NCBI GenBank assembly: GCA_050289625.1
Contig: JBNKGC010000006.1
Span: 1-64,000, forward strand
Direction: 5' to 3'
DNA length: 64,000 bases
Source: NIC37A-2 sp050289625
GTDB lineage: Bacteria; Myxococcota_A; Polyangia; Polyangiales; Polyangiaceae
A program made the translations under genes and the position numbers. The notes below the pieces were generated by a model. It saw only the letters and a program-made list of their open reading frames with translations. It was not told the DNA's origin and did not search any database. Below are positions 31,832 through 40,627 of the stretch, one piece after another (the first letter of the stretch is position 1; each line of letters starts with the position of its first letter).

Positions 31832-33010
31832 TCAGAGGGTGCCGGTCGGTGTTTGCCCGGCTGCGAGTTGCGCGAGTTGCGAGTCACTGAAGGGCGGGTC
31901 GAAGAGCTCGGGGTGCTGCTGACGCGAGCGGAAGAGCTCCACGATGAAGCCCATCCGGTCTTTCAGATCGGACCAGTTGTTGGCGCCGCTGGCCGCCGTG
32001 GAGTCGAGATCGAGGTCGTACGTCTCGACCAGGGTACGAAGCGCCGGCAAGTCGAGTTCGCGAAGCGCCGGTGGATACTCCTGGGGCACGTCGGGGAGGT
32101 CATGCCCGAGGGGAATTTCCTTGCCCTCGGGGAGGGTGAGATTCATCGCGTAGCGGGTGGCGACCAACTCCCAGAGCTCTTTGACGTCCTTGATGAAGGG
32201 CTTGGCGAGCATGTGAAGGATTGCGGCGACGGGTCTCCCGATGAACGCGGGCAGGAGCCGGTGCAGGTGGCCGGTGAAGATGGTGTCGATCGGGGCGTCC
32301 ATCGCACCCTTGATGTTGGCCTGGAGGCGCGTCTGCTCGTGCAGACCGATCTGACAGTTGGCGAGGAGGATGAGCTCTGCCTTCGAAGGCCCGCTCTGCG
32401 GGCCGTCGCCTTCTGCTTCGTCGGCGCCCACGGTGGCGGCGTGGTGGTAGTTGCGGAACGCCTTCTTCAACAGATCCTGACCGTCCTGGGTGCCGTCCTC
32501 CGTCGGCAGCCCGGGCTTCAGGGCGTCGATGAAGCGCTCGAGGGATGCATCGTCACCGCCCGCTTGCATCAGTTCGATGAAGCTGGCGAACAGGGGGCCG
32601 AGCTCTTCGAACACCTTGCGATTGCCGTCGGCGACTTGCGTGCTCACGTCGCGCAGAGTGGCGACGATCGCGTCGCGCACGAACCCGAGCAGGCCCATCC
32701 ACTTCATCAACCGCAGGCCGCGAACCTTATTTTCGAGACGTTGCTCGAGACCGAGCTGCGCTCGAAAAAACTCGGGGACCTCTTCGTTGCGGATCGATTG
32801 ACCTGCCGTCTTCGAAGCCCAGGTGGCGAAGGTCGACCAGTTCGCGTTGTCAGGATCAATGACGAGACGCAGTCCGAGGCTCAAATCGAAGTAGCGCTGC
32901 GTAATCCAAAGATTCCGATGGACGTCGTCCTTCAGCGCCACGATGTCGGCGAGATCTTGCTGTGTGGGCGCGACGTATCCCGCTCGCACCTCCGCGATGT
33001 TTTCGCTCAT
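31832..33010 (-). CDS. Conserved hypothetical protein, mostly helical
   Basis: 392 residues from ATG 33010. It appears soluble and helical, with no signal peptide. The best landmark is the motif LLANCQIGLHEQTRLQ near residues 217-232, of a kind I recall from uncharacterised bacterial proteins. It is followed by HLHRLLPAFIGRP and KPFIKDVKELWELVATRYAMNL. Two histidines and a Glu in this part (GLHEQ, GHLHR) could bind a metal, which would fit an oxygenase-like enzyme, but this is speculation. It is convergent with the lipoprotein gene before it. The 585-base gap before it separates it from the AgmX-type gene. Confidence 0.65.
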   Translation of the reverse strand: MSENIAEVRAGYVAPTQQDLADIVALKDDVHRNLWITQRYFDLSLGLRLVIDPDNANWSTFATWASKTAGQSIRNEEVPEFFRAQLGLEQRLENKVRGLRLMKWMGLLGFVRDAIVATLRDVSTQVADGNRKVFEELGPLFASFIELMQAGGDDASLERFIDALKPGLPTEDGTQDGQDLLKKAFRNYHHAATVGADEAEGDGPQSGPSKAELILLANCQIGLHEQTRLQANIKGAMDAPIDTIFTGHLHRLLPAFIGRPVAAILHMLAKPFIKDVKELWELVATRYAMNLTLPEGKEIPLGHDLPDVPQEYPPALRELDLPALRTLVETYDLDLDSTAASGANNWSDLKDRMGFIVELFRSRQQHPELFDPPFSDSQLAQLAAGQTPTGTL

Positions 33011-33594
33011 GACCCGCGTTCTTAGCACGGGGTCGACGCGCGCTGGGAAACACTGTGTGTCATTCGAGAGGACGGACGTTCGTCGGTCCGAGAGCCGGGA
33101 GGGGTCCGGTAGTTTTTTCGGCGCACCCGAGTCCGCCCGGAGGCGGGGACCGTTCGCGGGTTCGAAGTCGCATGCTGGTTCGAACCCGCATGCGCGTTTC
33201 CTCCGGCATCGGCGACCGAATCGAGAGCAGGGATGTCACACCTTCGCTCACGAGGTAGGTGAACCCGCTGGGGGCGGATGAGCGAGTGCCCCAGGGCGAA
33301 GAAGCTACGGTGGCGCAGCCGGCAGAGCCACACGGGGCCGCAGGCGTGTTCCGGCGACCGTCACAGGCGCCGGCGTCATGGCGTTTCTCCGAGCGCACAA
33401 GAAATAGTCGTCTGAGCCTGGAAAGTACGGTGACGACTGAAGCGCGACACAGGAAGGGACGCGGTCCTGGGAAAACTTTCGGGTCGGGTACGGTCGGTGA
33501 ACGTTGAGATCTTGGAGGTTTTTCGACAGAGTCCCGAGAGTTTCCACCCCTCGAGGCGCCTACTCGTCGGGGACGGTGACCGCACTTCCGACCC
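33011..33594. other. 584-base gene-free stretch with palindrome
   Basis: No coding frame with good character. It lies between divergent genes and should hold both promoters. The palindrome at 33156-33194 is the one clear signal. Around 33296-33330 a segment looks briefly like the D arm of a tRNA, but no T arm follows, so it is not one. Confidence 0.5.
33156..33194. promoter_or_regulatory. 26-bp near-perfect palindrome with overlapping inverted repeat
   Basis: Positions 33169-33194 form a palindrome with a single mismatched pair: CGCATGC, then GGTTCGAACC in the centre, then GCATGCG. The upstream GCGGGTTCGAA (33156-33166) is also the exact complement of TTCGAACCCGC (33179-33189). So two hairpins compete. 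This has the symmetry of a dimeric regulator site or an attenuator-like element. Confidence 0.5.
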
Positions 33595-34377
33595 ATGAAG
33601 ACGCAGCTTGCCTTTCACCTCCTCGCCGCTGCTCTCGTGTCCTGGACAGCGGCCTGCTCGAGTCCCGAACCGAAGACCGTCGCCGACGAATCCGCATCCG
33701 AGTCCAGGGTGGTGTCGACCGGGCGAAAACCGCTCGATCCAAAGCGGATCGTGTACTCCATGCGGGGCAACGAAAACGACTATCGGAAATGCTTTCTCCG
33801 CGCCATGGGGAGCCGAGGCATTGTCGAGGTGCGATTCAACGTGGATCCGCGGGGGCGCGTGGAGGACGTGAACGTCGTGCGCTCGACCATCCCCCAGGGG
33901 CACGTCGCGGATTGCATCGCCGAGCGCTTGGGAGCGCAGCGCTTCGGGAACCTGCAGGCGGAGGCCTCGGGACGTTGGACCTTCGTGTTTCGGTTGACCG
34001 ATCGAATCGACGAGGACGAGCGTGAGAAGCTCCTCGCCGAGCTCGACGAGCACGCCGTGGGGCCCGCGATTCGGCTCGTGCCGGGTTCTGCCGGAGAACT
34101 CGAACCGGGGCGCGTCGAGGAGTTCGTTCTGGCTAGGTATCCACTCTTTGCCCACTGCTACCGCGATTCCATCGGGCGACGGGGGGAATCGCGCGGGGTT
34201 TTCCAAGTGCGGATGACCATCGACGAACAGGGTCGAGTCAGCGAAATCGAAGACGCCGGGTCGATCATGCCAGATCCGTATGCGGTGGATTGCATGGCCG
34301 AAGCCTTTTATGCGATGACCTTCCCATCGCCATCGGGTGGACCGGTCACCGTGGATTATCGGCTCGACCTCGAGTGA
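33595..34377 (+). CDS. Lipoprotein with two AgmX/PglI-type repeats
   Basis: 260 residues with Cys21 as lipid anchor (WTAACSS). Two repeats follow, each with a Tyr-Cys core and a TonB-like strand: residues about 55-125 (DYRKCFLRAMGSRGIVEVRFNVDPRG) and 180-258 (HCYRDSIGRRGESRGVFQVRMTIDEQG). This matches the AgmX/PglI C-terminal domain, found in gliding and envelope proteins of Myxococcota and related to TonB C-terminal strands. Each repeat has a second Cys (ADCIAERLG and DCMAEAFYA) that could pair with the first. The stop overlaps the next gene by 4 bases, so the two form an operon. Confidence 0.8.
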   Translation: MKTQLAFHLLAAALVSWTAACSSPEPKTVADESASESRVVSTGRKPLDPKRIVYSMRGNENDYRKCFLRAMGSRGIVEVRFNVDPRGRVEDVNVVRSTIPQGHVADCIAERLGAQRFGNLQAEASGRWTFVFRLTDRIDEDEREKLLAELDEHAVGPAIRLVPGSAGELEPGRVEEFVLARYPLFAHCYRDSIGRRGESRGVFQVRMTIDEQGRVSEIEDAGSIMPDPYAVDCMAEAFYAMTFPSPSGGPVTVDYRLDLE

Positions 34378-35813
34378 CGACTTCCCTCATGCCCCTCCCG
34401 TTTCGCAGCGCGCTCCGCTCCCTTCCGATCCTGTCGGCAGCGGGGTTCAGCGTGCTTTCGCCGAACGATGGGCTCGCTCAGGTACCAGCGGCCCGTTTCC
34501 CGGAAGACCCCACGCCGGGGGACGCGTCTGCGGCACCTGCTAACGAAAGCGACGCCTCCGCCCCGCCGACACAGGCACTCCCGGAGCCGCCTCCGTCGAG
34601 CTCGGAGCCTCGGGAAGGGGATGCCCCGCCCGCAAGTTCCACGCTGGCGTCGGGCACGGAGCCCAGCGATTTCTCTGTCGACGAGGTCGCGTTGCCCGAG
34701 GCGGATTGGTCCGCGTGGCAGTCCGAATTCGCCAAGACGCGTTTGCTCATGGAGAGCGGGCGATTTCTGGAAGCGGCGAACCGCTTCGACGCGCTCTCTC
34801 GGCGCGCGCCGACGGCCGAGCAGGGTTGGCTCGCCAGGGAGCTGGGAGTCCTGTGCGCGACGTGGGCCGAGCGCGGTCTCGCGCTGCGCCCTCCGGCGGC
34901 CGAGGAGGCTCTGGGCGGAGCTGCTACCGAAGCGCATCCCGCGGGGCGCGCTGCTGGAGATCGTCGCTCGACCGGGGAGATCGCGCTTCTCTACACGAAC
35001 TCGGTGCTCTACGGGATCGGCACGGGAGTCTGGTTGGGGATCTTGACCGAGCCCGACACGGCGGCCGGCGCAATTCTCCCTACTTTGGCCGTTTCTGGCC
35101 TGAGCGCGGGGGTCGTGGCGTTCGTCGATCGGGGCGAGGGCCTCCGCGCGGGCGTGCCTCAGTCGATCACCACCGGAATGTGGCTGGGGCTCTCCCAAGG
35201 CGTTCTGTGGGCCGGCTACCAGAGCGCCGCATCGAAGTACTACGAGGAGTGGGAGGCTCGCTCGGTGGCCACACTCATTTGGGGAGCGACGACTGCCGGC
35301 GCCATTGCAGGCGGCGTCATCGGTCAGGAATCGGGAACGACGGAGGGGCGATCTGCCTGGGTCGGGTCGACGGGTCTCTGGGGAGGAACGCTCGGCGGTC
35401 TCGTGGTCGGTGCGCTTGCGTCCGACGATTACGAGGCTGACGAGAAAGCACTGCTTGGAGCAGCAGTGGGTTTGACCGGTGGAGCCGTCGTCGGACTCGT
35501 GACGGCTGGAGAGGTATCACCCACGATCGGTCGGGTGCGCTTCCTCGATCTGGGCGGATTGGCAGGCGGTCTCGTGGTGGGAGGCCTGTACGTCGCGGGT
35601 GCGGACGACAACGTCGACGGTCAGGGACTCCTGGGGTCGACTGCGCTCGGAGTCGCTGCGGGCCTCGGGACGGCCTGGTTGCTGACCGAGGGCATGCCCA
35701 AGGACTACGGCTTCGACGAGGCTCCCGAGCAACCGACAGGTCTCGACAGCGCGCGAGTCGTCATGGCTCCGACCGAGGGGGGAGGCCTCCTCAGCGTCGG
35801 CGGCGTGTTCTGA
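34374..35813 (+). CDS. Glycine-rich membrane or outer-membrane protein
   Basis: 479 residues if started at GTG 34374, which shares GTGA with the preceding stop; ATG 34389 is an alternative. A signal peptide (SLPILSAAGFSVL) and a proline-rich spacer precede a short helical domain (ADWSAWQSEFAKTRLLMESGRF). The second half is strongly hydrophobic with glycine-zipper stretches such as TGLWGGTLGGLVVGALASDD and LGAAVGLTGGAVVGLV, repeated about five times. That pattern suits packed transmembrane helices or a pore. No homologue is recognised. It is translated together with the AgmX/PglI-type lipoprotein, so the two probably work in one envelope complex. Confidence 0.65.
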   Translation: MTTSLMPLPFRSALRSLPILSAAGFSVLSPNDGLAQVPAARFPEDPTPGDASAAPANESDASAPPTQALPEPPPSSSEPREGDAPPASSTLASGTEPSDFSVDEVALPEADWSAWQSEFAKTRLLMESGRFLEAANRFDALSRRAPTAEQGWLARELGVLCATWAERGLALRPPAAEEALGGAATEAHPAGRAAGDRRSTGEIALLYTNSVLYGIGTGVWLGILTEPDTAAGAILPTLAVSGLSAGVVAFVDRGEGLRAGVPQSITTGMWLGLSQGVLWAGYQSAASKYYEEWEARSVATLIWGATTAGAIAGGVIGQESGTTEGRSAWVGSTGLWGGTLGGLVVGALASDDYEADEKALLGAAVGLTGGAVVGLVTAGEVSPTIGRVRFLDLGGLAGGLVVGGLYVAGADDNVDGQGLLGSTALGVAAGLGTAWLLTEGMPKDYGFDEAPEQPTGLDSARVVMAPTEGGGLLSVGGVF

Positions 35814-35836
35814 GCCAGGTTTCCGCCGGGGCGGGG

Positions 35837-36313
35837 TCATTCGAGGTCGCCCAATTGGCGTTCGAGCCCACGCATCGCCTGCGTCCCCGCTTCCTCGAGA
35901 ACACGTCGCAGCTTCACGTTGCCAAGGGAGAGCGGCCCCCGCAGGCTCCTCGACGCTCGGTACGTGACCCGCGTCTGAGCTCCCTCACGCGCAAATTCGA
36001 TCACGTCACGATACTTGAAGAGGCGCGTCTTGCCCTCCAGGACGACGCGGTGCGCAGTCGCTTCGGCGAGGCGGTACGGAAGAATCGTGCGACCCCACGA
36101 CGAATCGACGACCAAGTCGAACTCATCCCCCTCCTGGGGTCCATCCGAGGTGCCCGGGTCGCGGCTACGCCTTTCGGTCTCGGAAGGTGGCTCTCCCCGT
36201 GGGAGCGCAGCGATGACAGACGGGTCCCAGCGCGGAACGTTGCGCAGGTCGGCGACGTATCGGCTCGCGCGCTGCGCTTCGATCGGAACGAGGAACGACC
36301 ACTCGAGCTTCGG
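35837..36313 (-). CDS. SRPBCC-family protein (polyketide cyclase/START-like)
   Basis: 158 residues from ATG 36313. The start MPKLEWSFLVPIEAQRASRYVADLRNVPRWDPSV is the typical first strand and helix pair of the SRPBCC fold, with the tryptophan-aspartate before the second helix. The pattern continues through YRLAEATAHRVVLEGKTRLFKYRDVIEFA. This helix-grip fold binds hydrophobic ligands and is used by polyketide cyclases and steroid carriers; the ligand is unknown. It is convergent with the glycine-rich gene, whose stop is 23 bases away. The loop between residues 40 and 60 is arginine- and proline-rich and seems longer than usual. Confidence 0.75.
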   Translation of the reverse strand, partial: PKLEWSFLVPIEAQRASRYVADLRNVPRWDPSVIAALPRGEPPSETERRSRDPGTSDGPQEGDEFDLVVDSSWGRTILPYRLAEATAHRVVLEGKTRLFKYRDVIEFAREGAQTRVTYRASRSLRGPLSLGNVKLRRVLEEAGTQAMRGLERQLGDLE

Positions 36314-36563
36314 CATGATGGTTCGTTCGTTTCGGCCCCACCGGCTGAGCACCAAAACGGCTTTCCCAGGCTACTACTTCTCAGCGTGCGACTCTCGTCT
36401 TCTGCGACCCACGGAGGCGTTGACCGCCGGAAGGGGTCAGTCCCGAGGGGAGCCGTCGCGTCGCGTCGCGTCGCGGTGGTGGCGCTGAGTGGGTCTATTG
36501 TGACCCAACCGCTGGCAGGAACGGGCTCCTGCGTCCTTCCCTGGGAGCGGAGGGTATGAGTGC

Positions 36564-37778
36564 TTACCGCGGGCGCGGGCGTCCTCGGTGGTCTTCACCG
36601 AAGGTGATCGGCGCGTCGAAGTCCTGATCCAGTAGCTGCCAGCGAAGCTTTTCGGCCTGGCGCCGTGTGGTGGGTCCGAGCACCAACGCGAACCTGCGAT
36701 TGCCGTCGGCGGAGGTCTCGTAAAGCGCAGGTGCCCCTCCATCGAACAGAAATTGCTCCTGCTTTTCCAGGAGAGCTGTCACCGTGGCTGCTCGGGCGAG
36801 CTCGACGAAATAAGCGTCATCGAAGAACACTGAGACGCGGCCGATGGCCTCGCCCGTGGGGGTGGTGAGGCGTGCTGCGACGCCGCGACAGAGCGTTTCC
36901 GGGCCCACGTGCACCGCGCTTTGCCACGATGCGACAGCACTTTGGTCTGCGCTCTCCAGGGTGACTCGCACGCCACCCAGAAGCTGAGAGCTCGTCGTCG
37001 CGGCAGGGAGGGAGATCCAGTCGAGAAGGTCACTTGGATCCTCCGTCGCCGACCGGCAGCCGAGCGACGTCCCGTGTGCCGTGGCGCAGATCTTCAAAGT
37101 GGATAGGTCTCGTCCGTCGCGCTTTGCCCAGGCGAGGCCAGCGTCGCTCAGACCGAGCGCGCTCACCCGAATTTTGTACGCGTTCTTCCCCGAAGGAGTC
37201 TCGCAAGCCACGCAGTCCCGGCCGGACGGGCAAGTCCTGAGGTCGTCGTTCGCGTCGGCGCATTGCGCCCCTGCGCAGCACTCCCGGCAGTCCGCGCTCA
37301 AGTCGAGGCGCATTTTCTTCGGGGGTGCGGGCGGCGGGACTTGGAGCTCGTCCTGGGCTCCGCCGATGGGGGGAGTTTCGACAGTCGGCGGGGAGCGGCT
37401 CAGCCACACGAAAGCGATCGCGGCCGCGGCCGCCAGGGTTCCCGCGAACGCCCACACGCGCGCGGTGCGCAGGCGTCGAACCTCGGCGACAGCGCGCTCC
37501 GGCGTGGCATCGGTCGGTGTCGATGGTTCCTCCGCCTCGTCCGCCCGAAGGGCGACCGGCGATTTTTCGCGCTTCTGGCTGGTTTCCTCCCGTGCCGATT
37601 TCCTGCGACCCGCGCTGAACGAGCGCAGACCCGCGGGGAGCTCGACCGCGTCTTCGTCGATAGCCTCCTCGACGCGGCGTACCTCGTCGGGGGTTTCCGG
37701 GATGAGGAGGTCTCTCGAGCGCAGCGCTTCGGCTACCTCGGCTTCGGTCAGGTCGTCGTCAAGCTTGCGCCGAGTCAT
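36564..37778 (-). CDS. Transmembrane cysteine-rich partner of the sigma factor (anti-sigma-like)
   Basis: 404 residues. An acidic cytoplasmic part of about 105 residues comes first. One membrane helix follows (about 106-124, VWAFAGTLAAAAAIAFVW). The outside part begins with seven cysteines in 28 residues (CRECCAGAQC to CVAC), likely disulfide-bonded or metal-binding, and ends in a beta-rich domain. The gene overlaps the end of the sigma gene by 20 bases, the usual layout for a sigma/anti-sigma pair. No ZAS zinc motif (HxxxCxxC) is visible in the cytoplasmic part, so the binding mode would be different. The role is inferred from position. Confidence 0.7.
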   Translation of the reverse strand: MTRRKLDDDLTEAEVAEALRSRDLLIPETPDEVRRVEEAIDEDAVELPAGLRSFSAGRRKSAREETSQKREKSPVALRADEAEEPSTPTDATPERAVAEVRRLRTARVWAFAGTLAAAAAIAFVWLSRSPPTVETPPIGGAQDELQVPPPAPPKKMRLDLSADCRECCAGAQCADANDDLRTCPSGRDCVACETPSGKNAYKIRVSALGLSDAGLAWAKRDGRDLSTLKICATAHGTSLGCRSATEDPSDLLDWISLPAATTSSQLLGGVRVTLESADQSAVASWQSAVHVGPETLCRGVAARLTTPTGEAIGRVSVFFDDAYFVELARAATVTALLEKQEQFLFDGGAPALYETSADGNRRFALVLGPTTRRQAEKLRWQLLDQDFDAPITFGEDHRGRPRPR

Positions 37779-38433
37779 GAGACGCCTCCTTTTCGAGAAT
37801 CTGCCGAGCTCTCGTCGCGAGCTTCTTCATGGCGCGACTTCGGATGGCTCGGATGTTTTCGTTGGTCGTGTTCCAGCGGCGCGCCAGTTCTTGAGAGACT
37901 TCGTTGGGAAGTCGCTGGTGCTGCTCTCCCGCCCGGTGATGGAGCGCTGAGATGCGAAGGACGTCCTGCTCGCGTTCCGAGAGGTCGGCGAGGGCGGCTT
38001 CGAGCGCGGCCAAACGTGGGTTAATCGCCGAGGTGCCTTCGCTGACCGGTGACTCGTTCAGCGGGGTCGCCTCCAAACTTACCATGGCGTCACCCAGAGG
38101 AGTCTCCTGACGTCCTCGCAAGAGGTCGAGCAGCAAGTTGCGCGCGATCCGGCCCAGCCATGCGCGCGTCCAGCGCCGTCGTTCGTCGGGGTGATTGGAT
38201 TCCGGACTTCGGAACGTCGAGGCCCGGTCGAAGGCGCGCTGAAAGGTGTCCTGCACCAGATCCTCGGTCTCGTGCTGGGCCAGGCCGAAGCCGGAGCACT
38301 GTCGGCTCACTACGGCGAAGAGGTAGCGCACGTGACGCGTGTAGAAGACTTCGATCTCGTCCTGAGCAGCACTCGGGTTCACAGCGATGCGTTCGAGCAA
38401 CGCGGCATCGTCGAGATCGGTGAGAACGAGCAT
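37759..38433 (-). CDS. ECF-type RNA polymerase sigma factor
   Basis: 224 residues from ATG 38433. Region 2 is seen in FYTRHVRYLFAVVSRQC and HETEDLVQDTFQRAFDRA, the latter being the core-binding and -10 recognition segment. Region 4 starts at LSEREQDVLRISAL and includes a helix-turn-helix near NEVSQELARRWNTTNENIRA. The order and spacing fit the ECF group, although region 4 is longer than the usual ECF form because of the insertion RAGEQHQRLP. The stop lies inside the downstream membrane protein gene by 20 bases. It probably controls envelope or stress genes, including its own operon. Confidence 0.85.
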   Translation of the reverse strand: MLVLTDLDDAALLERIAVNPSAAQDEIEVFYTRHVRYLFAVVSRQCSGFGLAQHETEDLVQDTFQRAFDRASTFRSPESNHPDERRRWTRAWLGRIARNLLLDLLRGRQETPLGDAMVSLEATPLNESPVSEGTSAINPRLAALEAALADLSEREQDVLRISALHHRAGEQHQRLPNEVSQELARRWNTTNENIRAIRSRAMKKLATRARQILEKEASHDSAQA

Positions 38434-38550
38434 CAGTCGAGGACCGAAAAAGGCACTGAAGCCTCGAACGGTTGGCGGTTCCCCCATAGCCTGAGCCTCG
38501 ACTACGGAAAACCGTGACGGCGCGGGTCCACGAAAACTCGCTGCCTTCGC

Positions 38551-39066
38551 TCACTCGGTCTCGAGCGGACGCGCCACGAACACCGACACGCCCGGGTGGT
38601 ACCCCCAGGGGCGCTTCTCTCCTCCAGGCGGGTGATAGTGGCGCTCGATGCGCGCCACGTAGGGCAGATCGTCTGCCGTGAACGGAATCTCGGTTCCGAA
38701 GGGCTCGTCGTGGTGCTCGTGGATGATCCGACGCGCCTCGAGCACGACCGCGCGCGTGATCTCCTGTTGCCGGAGTCGTCGGAGGGGGTGGGGCAGAGGG
38801 GTGGGCGCGGCTACCGAAGCGAGCTCGGGTGAGGACGACTCCTTCGGATGGTCGGTGTGTCTCGAGGCAGAGTTCACTCCCGTAGGTGTCGCAACGGCCG
38901 CTGATGCGATTGGACGCTCGGGCATTGCCGGGGCTTCGAGTGCATGCGGTGAAGTCGCAAGCTCCCAAGGCGTCCCGGCGGATGCCTGGGTGGCCTGGGT
39001 CGTCGCTAGAGTCGAGGAGGCCACCAGGGCCGCCGGAAGCAGGGCGCGTGGGGTTTTCGTGAGCAT
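38551..39066 (-). CDS. Secreted hypothetical protein
   Basis: 171 residues. A signal peptide (ALLPAALVASSTLATTQATQASA) precedes a proline- and serine-rich spacer. The C-terminal 80 residues are conserved-looking: RQQEITRAVVLEARRIIHEH, then PFTADDLPYVARIERHYHPP and GEKRPWGYHPGVSVFVA. Five histidines in that part might bind metal. No family is recognised. It sits between the sigma operon and the cation exporter, both on the same strand, 117 bases upstream of the sigma gene start. The start ATG is clear. Confidence 0.6.
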   Translation of the reverse strand: MLTKTPRALLPAALVASSTLATTQATQASAGTPWELATSPHALEAPAMPERPIASAAVATPTGVNSASRHTDHPKESSSPELASVAAPTPLPHPLRRLRQQEITRAVVLEARRIIHEHHDEPFGTEIPFTADDLPYVARIERHYHPPGGEKRPWGYHPGVSVFVARPLETE

Positions 39067-39202
39067 GCCCCGTCTACGCCGAAGCGTGACAGCGCGCCCT
39101 CGTTCGGCAGCCGACGGCGTCGCCGGGCTGGTTTACCGAGTTCGGGCTCCGAGATGCTGAAGCTCATGACCCGGGTCGTGTCGGGATCGATTTTCGAGCT
39201 GC

Positions 39203-40147
39203 TCAGTCGTGGTTCGGCTCCTCGGTGCGGGCGGCAGGTTCGGTGTGGATGACGACGTCCACCACGCCGGCGTGCTGCGCCTTCAGCTCGTTGATCACGG
39301 CGTGGGTCAGCCGGTGCGCCTCGGCCAGCGTGATGTCCGGGGCCAGCTGGATGTGGAGGTCGACACACACGCGCTGCGGAGTGCCGCGAGTTCTGATCTT
39401 GTGCACGCTCTCGACGCCGTCGACTTCGAGCGCCGTCGCCTCGACTCGGCGCGGGTCGAGCTGCACGCGGTCGACGAGGTACCCGAGGTTCTCGCGGAGC
39501 ACCTGGAGGCCGGCTCGAGCGATGAACCCGGCGATCACCAGCCCTGTGACAGCGTCCCAGTAGGCGTATCCGGCGCGAAGCAGGACCGTCGTGACGATGA
39601 CTCCGATGGTGACGAGGCTGTCGGAGAGCGTATGCGCGGCGTCGCTCAACAGAAACGGACTGCCGAGCTCGTTGCCTCGTCTCCGTTCGTAACGCGCGAC
39701 GGCAAGATTGACGACGAGGGTGACCCCGAGCACGACGAAAGCCGCGTTCCCGGGGTCGGGGGGCGGTGTGTCAGGGGAAGTCAAGCGGAGCAGAGCCGAC
39801 GAGACGACTTCCCACGCGGTGACGAGCAGCGCTACGCCCACGAAAGCGGCAGCGACCACTTCGAACTTGTGATGGCCGTAGGGGTGCTTCTCGTCCGCGG
39901 GTCGCGCAGCCATCCAAACCCCAGCGAGGCCGATGATGTTGTTCGCGGCGTCTGTGAGGGAGTGGTACCCGTCCGCTCGGATGGATAGGGTTCCCGTGGC
40001 CTGGCCGTACAGAACCTTGGCGAAAGCAACCAGGAGATTGAGCCCGAGTGTGAGCCAAAGGACGCGTCGCACGGCGACCGCTCGACCCGAACCAGCTCGT
40101 GTTGGCGGAACGGCATGGCTCAGCTGCTCTGGTGCGGCCTTCGTCAC
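39203..40147 (-). CDS. Cation diffusion facilitator (CDF) family metal exporter
   Basis: 314 residues from GTG 40147, which has GGAG upstream at a suitable distance; the frame continues to 40186 but only through a TTG. Six membrane helices with metal sites DGYHSLTDA (Asp59, His62, Asp66) and SDAAHTLSD (Asp169, His172, Asp176) are typical of CDF proteins that export Zn, Fe, Mn or Co. The C-terminal cytoplasmic domain has the regulatory ferredoxin-like fold: EVDGVESVHKIRTRGTPQRV and VDLHIQLAPDITLAEAH. The metal cannot be read from sequence. The gene stands alone. Confidence 0.92.
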   Translation of the reverse strand: MTKAAPEQLSHAVPPTRAGSGRAVAVRRVLWLTLGLNLLVAFAKVLYGQATGTLSIRADGYHSLTDAANNIIGLAGVWMAARPADEKHPYGHHKFEVVAAAFVGVALLVTAWEVVSSALLRLTSPDTPPPDPGNAAFVVLGVTLVVNLAVARYERRRGNELGSPFLLSDAAHTLSDSLVTIGVIVTTVLLRAGYAYWDAVTGLVIAGFIARAGLQVLRENLGYLVDRVQLDPRRVEATALEVDGVESVHKIRTRGTPQRVCVDLHIQLAPDITLAEAHRLTHAVINELKAQHAGVVDVVIHTEPAARTEEPNHD

Positions 40148-40627
40148 CGGGTTGCTTCTCCGGGGTGGGCTTTCCCAGCAGAGCAAAAGCGCTGCACGAC
40201 GGAAACTCCGGGGTACGAGTGTTCAGAGCTCCGGGCAGAGTCCACCCGCCGTAGGCAGAAACGGTGCAGGGTCATCAACGCGAGTGGTTCCCGCTGCAAT
40301 GTGACCGCATGGGTGACGAAGAGTCCAGGCTTCGTGCGTCCTATCACGCGGTGGTGGAGGACATGTCCGAGCCGGACCGCGAGTTGAATTCGCCGGCCCG
40401 ACCGAGGTCGCTTCCGAATTTCTCCGTTGGGACGCCGACTGCGTTCGAGAACATGGTCAGCCGGACGTTGCGGACTTTTCCGCTGGGCGGCTCCGTGTCG
40501 GAGGGAAACTTACATGGCGGGTCTTGTCGTGACGGCTCGCACTGCGAGTCGAAACGAGTATCATCCTGCGGCGCCCAGGGGCTTTCCCGAACTTGCATCC
40601 GTCCGATCGGTTCGTAAGCCGCTCGCT
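40148..40627. other. 480-base gene-free stretch
   Basis: The region separates the divergent CDF exporter and CNNM-type genes. It includes copy B of the 30-bp motif at 40270-40299. No open frame here looks coding. The part just before 40628 lacks a clear ribosome site. Confidence 0.5.
40270..40299 (+). repeat. Dispersed 30-bp motif, copy B
   Basis: Copy B reads GGTCATCAACGCGAGTGGTT and then CCCGCTGCAA. Compared with copy D it matches 24 of 30 bases. It lies about 125 bases upstream of the exporter start on the opposite strand. Confidence 0.6.

Noticed and set aside
33296..33330. A tRNA gene
   Set aside because: GGTGGCGCAGCCGGCAGAGC looks like a D arm, but the anticodon arm and the T arm with GGTTCGAATCC do not follow at the right distance.
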